Shown: positions 1-5,458 of the stretch, in pieces | How the letters are laid out: each line of letters starts with the position of its first letter | How positions within the stretch are numbered: the stretch's first letter is position 1 | DNA from: Paracoccaceae bacterium | Lineage (GTDB): Bacteria; Pseudomonadota; Alphaproteobacteria; Rhodobacterales; Rhodobacteraceae | Assembly (NCBI GenBank): GCA_016937725.1 | Contig: JAFGVZ010000181.1 | Coordinates: forward strand, 1-11,676 | Direction of reading: 5' to 3' | Length of the DNA: 11,676 nucleotides | Notes under the pieces: generated by a model | Database searches by the model: none | Seen by the model: only the letters and a program-made list of their open reading frames with translations | What the model was told of the DNA's origin: nothing | Made by a program: the position numbers and the translations under genes

Positions 1-510
1 AAGCCGCGCGGCTTCCTGAACCACGCCAAGGTCGATGATGCGATCTGGGAGTGGAACAATCTGGGCTACATTGCCACGGGCGCGAACGGCGATTTCGCCA
101 GCGTCAATGCCGCCGATTCCATCGTCGATCTGGTCTATGCGCTGGGTGCCAGCTACCGCGCGAATGCGGCTTTCGTGATGAACTCGAAAACCGCCGGTGC
201 CGTGCGCAAGATGAAGGATGCCGATGGCCGCTTCCTGTGGTCGGACGGTCTGGCCTCTGGCGAGCCTGCGCGGCTGATGGGCTACCCGGTGCTGGTGGCC
301 GAGGACATGCCCGATATTGCCAGCGACAGCTACGCGATTGCGTTCGGTGATTTCAACGCGGGCTACACGATTGCCGAGCGTCCCGACATGCGCGTGCTGC
401 GCGACCCGTTCAGCGCGAAGCCTCATGTGCTGTTTTACGCCACCAAGCGCGTGGGCGGCGATGTGTCCGACTTCAAGGCGATCAAGCTTTTGAAATTCGG
501 CCTGAGCTAA
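1..510 (+). CDS. g5: Major capsid protein (HK97 fold), C-terminal 169 residues only
   Basis: This is the 3' part of the capsid gene. The frame is open from the first base of the window and ends at TAA 508-510, giving 169 residues. I recall full-length GTA capsid proteins as near 400 residues, so less than half is present. The visible part has features of the HK97-type A and P domains: a YIATGANGDF segment near the start, 'FVMNSKTAGAVRKMKD' in the middle, LMGYPVLVAEDMP, then IAFGDFNAGYTIAERPDM and an aromatic C-terminal segment ending in LLKFGLS. Many copies assemble into the DNA-filled head. No stop or frameshift is seen. A 110-bp gap with stem-loops follows, which may set capsid mRNA apart from the less abundant neck and tail products downstream. 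Confidence 0.9.
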   Translation, partial: KPRGFLNHAKVDDAIWEWNNLGYIATGANGDFASVNAADSIVDLVYALGASYRANAAFVMNSKTAGAVRKMKDADGRFLWSDGLASGEPARLMGYPVLVAEDMPDIASDSYAIAFGDFNAGYTIAERPDMRVLRDPFSAKPHVLFYATKRVGGDVSDFKAIKLLKFGLS

Positions 511-536
511 GGCGCGACCGCGATCCCCGTCGCGCC
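511..536 (+). other. Stem-loop directly after the capsid gene
   Basis: GGCGCGAC (511-518) pairs perfectly with GTCGCGCC (529-536) around a 10-base loop, beginning one base after the capsid stop codon. CCGCGA (518-523) can instead pair with TCGCGG (539-544), so two mutually exclusive folds are possible. No run of T follows, so this is not a classic intrinsic terminator. A role in stabilising or processing capsid mRNA is inference. Confidence 0.5.
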
Positions 537-551
537 TGTCGCGGCGGGGCA

Positions 552-592
552 GGGTGCCTCGTGACACCCCGTCCCCCGGTTGCGGGGCACCC
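552..592 (+). other. Second stem-loop in the capsid-g6 gap
   Basis: GGGTGCC (552-558) is the exact reverse complement of GGCACCC (586-592). Inside it, CCCCG (567-571) pairs with CGGGG (583-587); the two pairings share bases 586-587 and so partly compete. No T tract follows. With the first hairpin it fills most of the 110 bases between g5 and g6. This makes it likely that the gap is structured RNA and not an N-terminal extension of g6. Confidence 0.4.
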
Positions 593-609
593 AACCCATT
601 TCCCAATGC

Positions 610-615
610 AAGAGG
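610..615 (+). promoter_or_regulatory. Ribosome binding site that fixes the g6 start
   Basis: AAGAGG lies five bases before ATG 621. The upstream in-frame candidates, GTG 561 and ATG 606, have no comparable Shine-Dalgarno sequence, and GTG 561 lies inside the stem-loop region. This supports 621 as the start. Confidence 0.6.
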
Positions 616-620
616 CCATC

Positions 621-1202
621 ATGGACCTGACCGACAGCCCCATTCCGCTTGCCGCCCTGCCGATTGCTGCGTTCCGCGAGCATCTGCGCCTGTCCAGCGG
701 CTTTGCCGATGACACCACGCAAGATGCGCTGCTGGAGCAATATCTGCGCGCGGCCATTGCCAGTGTCGAGGGCCGCACGGGTCGCGCGCTTCTGGCGCGG
801 GATTTCACGCTGCGGCTGGCGCGCTGGCGGTCTGATTGCGGGCATATCTTGCCTTTGGCCCCTGTAACTGCCGTGGCATCGGTCGAGCTGGTGAACCGTG
901 ACGGGATGAGCACCTTGGTCGATTCCGCGCGCTACGCCTTGCAGGCCGATGGCCCGCGCCCGCGCCTTGTGCCGATGGGCAGCGTCCTGCCCCCGATCCC
1001 GAGTGGCGGACAGGTAGTGATCCTGTTCACGGCGGGGTTCGGTGCGTGGAGCGACATCCCCGCCGATCTGCGCCAAGCGATGTTCCTGCTGGCCGCGCAA
1101 TCCTACGAATACCGCGATGGCGGCGCGTCTGAAGATATGGATTTCGGCATCCGCACCTTGTTGGAACGCTGGCGCGACCTGCGCCTTGGAGGGCGGGTAT
1201 GA
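621..1202 (+). CDS. g6: Head-tail connector / adaptor protein (phiE125 gp8 / HK97 gp6-like)
   Basis: The 193-residue product is the GTA adaptor, which binds the portal and begins the neck. It is recognised by position after the capsid gene, by size and by family-typical segments: an N-terminal helical part (residues 14-50) with FREHLRL and the aliphatic 'LLEQYLRAAIASVE', GRTGRALL at 51-58, a central beta section around VTAVASVEL (82-90), a VVILFTAGFG segment at 132-141, then 'DIPADLRQAMFLLAAQ' and a YEYR motif (162-165). ATG 621 was chosen because AAGAGG precedes it at good spacing. Starting further upstream would add a proline-rich leader encoded by the stem-loop region. The stop overlaps the g7 start by four bases (ATGA), so g7 is probably translationally coupled. 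Confidence 0.88.
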   Translation: MDLTDSPIPLAALPIAAFREHLRLSSGFADDTTQDALLEQYLRAAIASVEGRTGRALLARDFTLRLARWRSDCGHILPLAPVTAVASVELVNRDGMSTLVDSARYALQADGPRPRLVPMGSVLPPIPSGGQVVILFTAGFGAWSDIPADLRQAMFLLAAQSYEYRDGGASEDMDFGIRTLLERWRDLRLGGRV

Positions 1203-1537
1203 GCGCGCCGAACCTCAGCCGTGCGCTGGTGCTGCAAAGCCCGGTTGTCACGTCGGACGGCGCGGGCGGTTTTGTAACCACGTGGCAAAGCCTTGGCACC
1301 CATTGGGCCGCGATCAACGCGCGCACCGGGCAAGAACGCCTTGGCGCATTGGGGCCGACGGGCGAGGTGCGGTTTCGCATTACGCTGCGCGCCGCGCCCT
1401 TCGGCAGCGACCGCCGCCCACGCCCCGATCAACGCTTCGTCGAAGGGGCCCGGGTCTATCGCATTCTGGCGGTGGCAGAGGATGACGCGCAGGGCCGTTA
1501 CCTGATCTGCACCGCAGAGGAGGAGCTACCGGCATGA
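1199..1537 (+). CDS. g7: Head-closure / stopper protein (SPP1 gp16-like head-tail joining family)
   Basis: This 112-residue protein corresponds to the GTA stopper, which sits between adaptor and tail terminator and closes the filled head. The family signature is visible: an N-terminal beta strand followed by DGAGGFVTTW (residues 21-30), WAAINARTGQER (36-47), and the C-terminal block RPRPDQRF then 'GARVYRILAVAEDDAQGRYL', ending in a cysteine and glutamates (CTAEEE). The start overlaps the g6 stop as ATGA, with a GGAGGG sequence about eight bases upstream. The stop in turn overlaps the g8 start as ATGA. The assignment rests on family pattern plus synteny. The motif block alone would also fit any siphophage head-tail joining protein. 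Confidence 0.87.
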   Translation: MSAPNLSRALVLQSPVVTSDGAGGFVTTWQSLGTHWAAINARTGQERLGALGPTGEVRFRITLRAAPFGSDRRPRPDQRFVEGARVYRILAVAEDDAQGRYLICTAEEELPA

Positions 1538-1941
1538 GCTATCATCTGGCCCCCGCGCTGCAAGCGGCGATCTATCAACACCTTGTCGCCGATGCCGCTT
1601 TGGGCGCGCTTTTGGGCGGCGCGATCTATGACGCGATCCCACCCGCCACGCCGCCTGCCACCTATGTGCTGATCGGCCCTGAACAGGTGACGGATGCGTC
1701 CGACAAAACCGGTCACGGTGCCGAACACCGGCTGACGATCAGCGTGCTGACCAACGCGACCGGGTTCTTGCCCGCAAAGCAGGTCGCGGCGCGGATTGCC
1801 GAAGTGCTGGATGCACCCGCCCTGACGCTCGCGCGCGGGCGGTTGGTGGCGCTGTGGTTCGACCGGGCAGAGGCCCGCAAGATCGAAGGCGACCAGATTC
1901 GCCGCATTGACCTGCGCTTTCGCGCGCGGGTCGAGGACTGA
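1534..1941 (+). CDS. g8: Tail terminator / tail completion protein (DUF3168 family)
   Basis: The 135-residue product has the DUF3168 pattern: an N-terminal helix (LAPALQAAIYQHL, residues 5-17), a GAIYDAIP segment (29-36), the strand YVLIGPEQV (44-52), then 'EHRLTISVLTN' (64-74), a helical AAR-IAEVLDAP stretch and the closing strands 'RRIDLRFRARVED'. In GTAs and siphophages this protein caps the tail tube at the end that joins the head and stops its polymerisation. The gene overlaps g7 by four bases and has a strong AGGAGG Shine-Dalgarno about eight bases before ATG. A 24-base gap separates it from g9, one of the longest gaps in the tail block. Confidence 0.87.
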   Translation: MSYHLAPALQAAIYQHLVADAALGALLGGAIYDAIPPATPPATYVLIGPEQVTDASDKTGHGAEHRLTISVLTNATGFLPAKQVAARIAEVLDAPALTLARGRLVALWFDRAEARKIEGDQIRRIDLRFRARVED

Positions 1942-1965
1942 TTTCAACTTACGGAGGGCACCCCG

Positions 1966-2388
1966 ATGGGCGCACAAAACGGAAAAGACCTGCTGGTCAA
2001 GGTGGACATGACCGGCGACGGCCAGTTCGAAACCGTCGCGGGCCTGCGCGCGACCCGCATCAGCTTTAACGCGGAAACGGTTGATGTGACATCACTTTCC
2101 AGCGCCGGGGGCTGGCGCGAATTGCTGGGCGGGGCGGGTGTGAAATCGGCCTCCATCTCTGGCGCGGGGGTGTTCCGTGATGCGGGCACAGATGAGCGCG
2201 CGCGCGCGATTTTCTTCAACGGCGAGACACCCGAATTTCAGGTCATCATCCCCGATTTCGGCATTATCGAAGGCGCGTTTCAGATTACCGGCCTTGATTA
2301 CGCGGGCAGCTATAATGGCGAGGCCACGTTCGAATTGTCGCTGGCCAGCGCCGGGCAATTGGACTTTATCGCTGACGGGAGTGCCTGA
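1966..2388 (+). CDS. g9: Major tail tube protein (phage tail tube family 2 type)
   Basis: This 140-residue protein is the tail tube subunit, expected to stack as hexameric rings around the DNA path. The sequence is beta-rich with the family's landmarks: GKDLLVKVD near the N terminus (residues 6-14), VDVTSL (39-44), GWRELL (49-54), SISGAGVF (63-70), FQVIIPDFG (91-99) and a C-terminal 'GSYNGEATFELSLASAG' (114-130). It has its own strong Shine-Dalgarno (GGAGGG at 1953-1958) and a 24-base untranslated leader, unlike its coupled neighbours. That fits a subunit needed in many copies. Its stop shares one base with the g10 start (TGATG). Confidence 0.9.
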   Translation: MGAQNGKDLLVKVDMTGDGQFETVAGLRATRISFNAETVDVTSLSSAGGWRELLGGAGVKSASISGAGVFRDAGTDERARAIFFNGETPEFQVIIPDFGIIEGAFQITGLDYAGSYNGEATFELSLASAGQLDFIADGSA

Positions 2389-2699
2389 TGGCGAACCCCT
2401 ATGCGGGAGAGGTTGAGCTGGTTCTGAACGGCCAAGCTCACATTCTGCGCCTGACTTTGGGCGCTTTGGCCGAACTGGAAGCGGGGCTGGACAATGAGTC
2501 GGTGCTGGACCTTGTGACACGGCTGGAAAGCGGCCAGATCGCCAGCCGCGACGTGCTGGCGATCCTCGTGGCGGGTTTGCGAGGGGGCGGCTGGCAGGGC
2601 CAAGCGGCGGACCTGATGACGGTCGAGATTGCGGGCGGAATGCCCGCTTGCGCCCGCGCCGCCGCCCTCTGCCTTGCCCGCGCGTTCGCTGCGCCATGA
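2388..2699 (+). CDS. g10: Tail-assembly protein (GTA gp10 family)
   Basis: The 103-residue product matches the small GTA gp10 family found between tail tube and tape measure, where siphophages encode tail-assembly chaperones. Visible features are an N-terminal beta hairpin (EVELVLNGQAHILRLTLGAL, residues 8-27), the conserved-looking TLGALAELE, the helical DNESVLDLVTRL, a glycine turn GGGW (66-69) and an alanine-rich C-terminal helix. The start shares one base with the g9 stop, and GGGAG (2377-2381) serves as ribosome binding site. The stop overlaps the g10.1 start as ATGA. No slippery heptamer is seen before the stop, so the pair looks like two separately initiated proteins and not a lambda G/GT-type programmed frameshift. 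Confidence 0.85.
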   Translation: MANPYAGEVELVLNGQAHILRLTLGALAELEAGLDNESVLDLVTRLESGQIASRDVLAILVAGLRGGGWQGQAADLMTVEIAGGMPACARAAALCLARAFAAP

Positions 2700-2914
2700 C
2701 CAGCCTCGATTGGCCCGCGCTGATGCGGCTTGGCCTGCGCCAGTTGCGCCTGCACCCGCGTGATTTCTGGGCGCTGACGCCTGCGGAATTGGCTTTGATG
2801 GCGGGGCTGGAGGCTGGCGCGGGGCCCCTGACCCGCGCGCGGCTGAACGATCTGGCCGCGCGCTACCCCGACACGCCGAAAGGAACACCCCATGACAACG
2901 CCCACGGAATTTGA
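2696..2914 (+). CDS. g10.1: Small tail-assembly chaperone (GTA g10.1 / phage TAC family)
   Basis: This 72-residue protein has the compact signature of the GTA g10.1 family: DWPALMRLGL (residues 5-14) followed by LRLHPRDFWALTPAELALM (17-35), a short linker and a basic helix RARLNDLAARYP. It probably guides the tape measure and tube proteins during tail assembly and is not a major component of the final particle; that role comes from chaperone families in the same position. ATG 2696 was chosen because it overlaps the g10 stop and puts the signature at the N terminus; the frame stays open upstream but only as antisense-like sequence inside g10. The last 23 bases overlap g11, adding a tail (GTPHDNAHGI) that may not be conserved. 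Confidence 0.82.
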   Translation: MTSLDWPALMRLGLRQLRLHPRDFWALTPAELALMAGLEAGAGPLTRARLNDLAARYPDTPKGTPHDNAHGI

Positions 2915-3506
2915 AGCCCAGATCGCGGCGCTTGAACTGCGTCTTGGTCAGACCAACGGGCTGGTCGCCGAGTTTGACAATGAACTTGCCAATCTCGGCC
3001 GGTCGATGACCTTCACCTCGCGCGAGGTGGACGGGCTGTCGCGCAATTTCGCGGGCGGACTGCGGCGCGCTTTTGACGGGGTCATCTTCGACGGGATGCG
3101 CCTGCAAGACGCGCTGCGCGGCATTGCCCAGACCATGATCGACAGCGTCTACAACGCCGCGATGAAGCCGGTGCAGAACGCCCTTGGCGGCTTTCTGGCG
3201 CAGGGGGTGAACGGGGCGATGTCGTCCATTCTGCCCTTCGCGCAAGGCGGCGTGATCTCTCAGGCAACGGCTTTTCCCATGCGTGGCGGCACCACCGGGC
3301 TGATGGGCGAAGCGGGGCCAGAGGCGATCCTGCCGCTGCAACGCGGCGCGGACGGGAGGCTTGGCGTGCGGGCTGGGGGCGGTGGCGGCGCGGTCAATGT
3401 GACCTTCAACATCTCGACCCCCGATGTAGCGGGGTTTGAGCGGTCGCAAACGCAGATTGCCGCGCAGATGGGCCGCCTGCTGTCGCGCGGTCAACGTAAC
3501 GCTTGA
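2892..3506 (+). CDS. g11: Short tail tape measure protein (GTA type)
   Basis: The 204-residue protein is the tape measure, which sets tail length and leaves the tube as DNA is ejected. It is far shorter than siphophage tape measures (often 600-1500 residues) but near the size I recall for GTA g11. Residues 5-105 are mostly helical. The C-terminal half has the lambda-type tape-measure end: FAQGGVIS (116-123), FPMRGG (128-133), then 'GLMGEAGPEAILPL' (136-149), DGRLGV (154-159), a run of glycines (162-166) and the strand VNVTFNISTPD. The start overlaps g10.1 by 23 bases, with AAGGA just upstream. An 18-base gap separates it from g12. Confidence 0.88.
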   Translation: MTTPTEFEAQIAALELRLGQTNGLVAEFDNELANLGRSMTFTSREVDGLSRNFAGGLRRAFDGVIFDGMRLQDALRGIAQTMIDSVYNAAMKPVQNALGGFLAQGVNGAMSSILPFAQGGVISQATAFPMRGGTTGLMGEAGPEAILPLQRGADGRLGVRAGGGGGAVNVTFNISTPDVAGFERSQTQIAAQMGRLLSRGQRNA

Positions 3507-3524
3507 AGATAGGGGGGCAGGCCT

Positions 3525-4157
3525 ATGGCTTTCCACGAAATTCGTTTTCCGGCCAATCTGAGTTTCGGCGCGCTTGGCGGGCCAGAACGGCGCACCGAAA
3601 TTGTCGAGTTGGCCAATGGCTATGAAGAACGCAACACGCCTTGGGCGGCGTCGCGGCGGCGCTATGACGCGGGCGCGGGGCTGCGCGCGCTGGATGATCT
3701 GGAAGCCATGATCGCGTTTTTCGAGGCGCGCCAAGGCCGCCTGCACGGGTTTCGCTGGAAGGATTGGGGCGATTATCGGTCTGCCAAGGCGTCTGCGCCC
3801 ATCACCGCCTTCGACCAGCTTCTTGGCAGGGGCGACGGCGTGAACCGTATGTTCCAGTTGCGCAAAGCCTATGCCTCTGGCGCGCAAGTTGTCTACCGAA
3901 CCATCACCAAGCCCGTGGCGGGCAGTGTGTTGGCGGGTGTGGGGCAAACGGCGCTGACGCTGGGCGATGATTACGCGGTTGATGCCACGCGTGGCACCGT
4001 CACCTTCACCCGCGCCCCGGATGTGGGCGCAGAGGTGCGTGCGGGGTTCGAATTCGACGTGCCGGTGCGGTTCGACACCGATCTGGTGCAGGTCTCTGTC
4101 GCCAGCTTCAAAGCAGGCAGCTTGCCGTCTGTCCCGGTGTTGGAGGTGCGGCTATGA
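3525..4157 (+). CDS. g12: Distal tail protein (DUF2460 family)
   Basis: The 210-residue product is the DUF2460-type distal tail protein that links the tail tube to the baseplate hub. Clear family motifs are visible: FHEIRFPANLSFG at residues 3-15, WAASRRRYDAG (40-50), the highly characteristic GFRWKDWGDY (75-84), GRGDGVNRMFQL (101-112) and VRFDTD (181-186), with a beta-rich C-terminal half ending SVPVLEVRL. It begins after an 18-base gap with a purine-rich AGGGGGG sequence upstream, and its stop overlaps the g13 start as ATGA. The g12-g13-g14-g15 order is the diagnostic baseplate block of GTAs and their phage relatives. Confidence 0.92.
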   Translation: MAFHEIRFPANLSFGALGGPERRTEIVELANGYEERNTPWAASRRRYDAGAGLRALDDLEAMIAFFEARQGRLHGFRWKDWGDYRSAKASAPITAFDQLLGRGDGVNRMFQLRKAYASGAQVVYRTITKPVAGSVLAGVGQTALTLGDDYAVDATRGTVTFTRAPDVGAEVRAGFEFDVPVRFDTDLVQVSVASFKAGSLPSVPVLEVRL

Positions 4158-5023
4158 GCTTGGCCGATCATCTGGCGACCGGCGCCACCACCGTGGCGCG
4201 CGCTTGGGCGCTTACCCGCGCCGATGGCGCGACCTTGGGGTTCACCGACCATGACCGCGACCTTGGCTTCGACGGAATCACGTTCCGCGCCGAAGCAGGC
4301 CTGACCGCGCGGGCACTTGAACAGGTGACGGGGCTTGCTGTGGACAATTCCGAAGCCGTCGGCGCTTTGCGCGATGCTGGGTTGACGGAATCCGACATCA
4401 TGGCCGGGCGCTATGATGGCGCCGAGTTGACGATTTGGGAGGTGAATTGGCAGAACGTGGCCGAGCGCCGTGTGTTGTTTCGCGGCAGCTTGGGAGAGAT
4501 CACGCGCACGGGCGACGCCTTCCGCGCCGAATTGCGCGGTCTGTCCGAAGCCTTGGGCCAACAGGGTGGGCGTGTGTACCATGCCGCCTGTTCGGCGGTG
4601 TTGGGCGATGGCGCGTGCCGGTTCGATACGTCGCAAGCCGGGTTTTCGGCAGATGTTGCGCTGGCAGGGTTGGCCGAAGATGTGCTGCTGTTTGACGGGC
4701 TGGAGGGTTTCGCGCCTGGCTGGTTCACCCATGGCCGCCTGACCGCGCTGTCTGGCGCGGCGCAAGGTTTGGTGGCGCTGATCCGGCTGGACCAAGGCGG
4801 CGCGCCCCGCCGCATCACCCTGTGGGATGCGTTGCGCGCGCCCTTGGTTGCGGGCGATCTGTTCCGGCTAGAGGCGGGTTGCGACAAGCAGGCCGCGACC
4901 TGCCGCACCAAATTCGCCAATTTCCTGAACTTCCGTGGTTTTCCGCATATTCCGGGCGAAGACTGGCTGACGGCCTATCCGAAAGCGGACCAAGCCAATA
5001 CGGGCGGCCCGTGGCGACGCTAA
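4154..5023 (+). CDS. g13: Tail hub protein (DUF2163 + BR0599-type C terminus)
   Basis: The 289-residue hub protein forms the centre of the baseplate. The N-terminal DUF2163 region includes AWALTRADG (residues 17-25), GFTDHDRDLGFDG (29-41), 'IMAGRYDGAELTIWEVNW' (82-99) and an RGSLGEITR segment (110-118). The C-terminal part carries the family end block GCDKQAATC (242-250), then KFANFLNFRGFPHIPGED (253-270). There are exactly four cysteines, C146, C155, C243 and C250, spaced C-X8-C and C-X6-C. This resembles the [4Fe-4S] ligand set described for the related lambda tail-tip protein gpL. An iron-sulfur cluster here is therefore likely by family analogy but not proven. The gene overlaps g12 by four bases, and g14 begins inside its last 13 bases. 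Confidence 0.92.
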   Translation: MSLADHLATGATTVARAWALTRADGATLGFTDHDRDLGFDGITFRAEAGLTARALEQVTGLAVDNSEAVGALRDAGLTESDIMAGRYDGAELTIWEVNWQNVAERRVLFRGSLGEITRTGDAFRAELRGLSEALGQQGGRVYHAACSAVLGDGACRFDTSQAGFSADVALAGLAEDVLLFDGLEGFAPGWFTHGRLTALSGAAQGLVALIRLDQGGAPRRITLWDALRAPLVAGDLFRLEAGCDKQAATCRTKFANFLNFRGFPHIPGEDWLTAYPKADQANTGGPWRR

Positions 5024-5451
5024 ACCGCGATCCGGTGGCTTTGGCCGAGGCTTGGCTGGGCACGTCCTATTGCCACCAGGCCAGCTTGCGCGGTGCAGGC
5101 GCCGATTGTCTTGGGCTAATCCGGGGGATTTGGCGCGCGCGTTACGGCTTTGAAGCCGAATTGCCACCGCCTTACAGCCCCTCTTGGGCCGAAGCGGGCG
5201 CGGGAGAGCCGCTGCTGGACGCGCTGCGCCGTCATATGCGACCGGCATCCAAGGCCGGGGACGGGCAGGTTCTGCTGTTTCGGCTAGCCCCGAATGCGCG
5301 GGCCAAACACTTGGGTATTCAATGCGAAAGCGGGCGCGCGTTCATCCATGCCTGCCCGCGCGCGGGCGTGGTGCGCGCGCCGCTGAGCCGTCCTTGGGCA
5401 CGGCGTATCATCGCGCGGTTCGATTTTCCGCCGCTGCAAGACAACGAATAG
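5011..5451 (+). CDS. g14: NlpC/P60 family cell-wall peptidase
   Basis: This 146-residue protein is a papain-like NlpC/P60 peptidase expected to cut peptide stems of peptidoglycan at the recipient surface while sitting in the baseplate. The core fits the phage/GTA subfamily: WLGTSYCHQAS (residues 15-25), the nucleophile motif GADCLGL with Cys33, a KHLGI motif with His100, and FIHA with His113 as the likely third member. DGQVLLF (84-90) precedes the histidine strand. The start is GTG 5011, 13 bases before the g13 stop; it gives the usual short leader before the GT-Y motif. No good Shine-Dalgarno is visible, so translation probably depends on coupling to g13. The frame stays open further upstream, but that stretch is a shadow of g13. 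Confidence 0.9.
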   Translation: MATLNRDPVALAEAWLGTSYCHQASLRGAGADCLGLIRGIWRARYGFEAELPPPYSPSWAEAGAGEPLLDALRRHMRPASKAGDGQVLLFRLAPNARAKHLGIQCESGRAFIHACPRAGVVRAPLSRPWARRIIARFDFPPLQDNE

Positions 5452-5458
5452 GTGATCC

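Noticed and set aside
511..592. Intrinsic transcription terminator after the capsid gene
   Set aside because: The stems are strong but no T-rich tract follows either one, and the operon clearly continues into g6.
561..620. Longer N terminus of g6 from GTG 561 or ATG 606
   Set aside because: The stretch is occupied by stem-loop sequence, would add an atypical proline/histidine leader, and lacks a Shine-Dalgarno, whereas AAGAGG sits properly before ATG 621.
2630..2700. Programmed frameshift joining g10 and g10.1, as in lambda G/GT
   Set aside because: No X-XXY-YYZ slippery sequence is seen before the g10 stop, and an ATGA overlap gives g10.1 its own start.
2310..3947. 545-codon minus-strand open frame across g9-g12
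   Set aside because: It crosses five well-supported plus-strand genes, has a low-complexity basic composition and shows no family motif, so it is a shadow frame.
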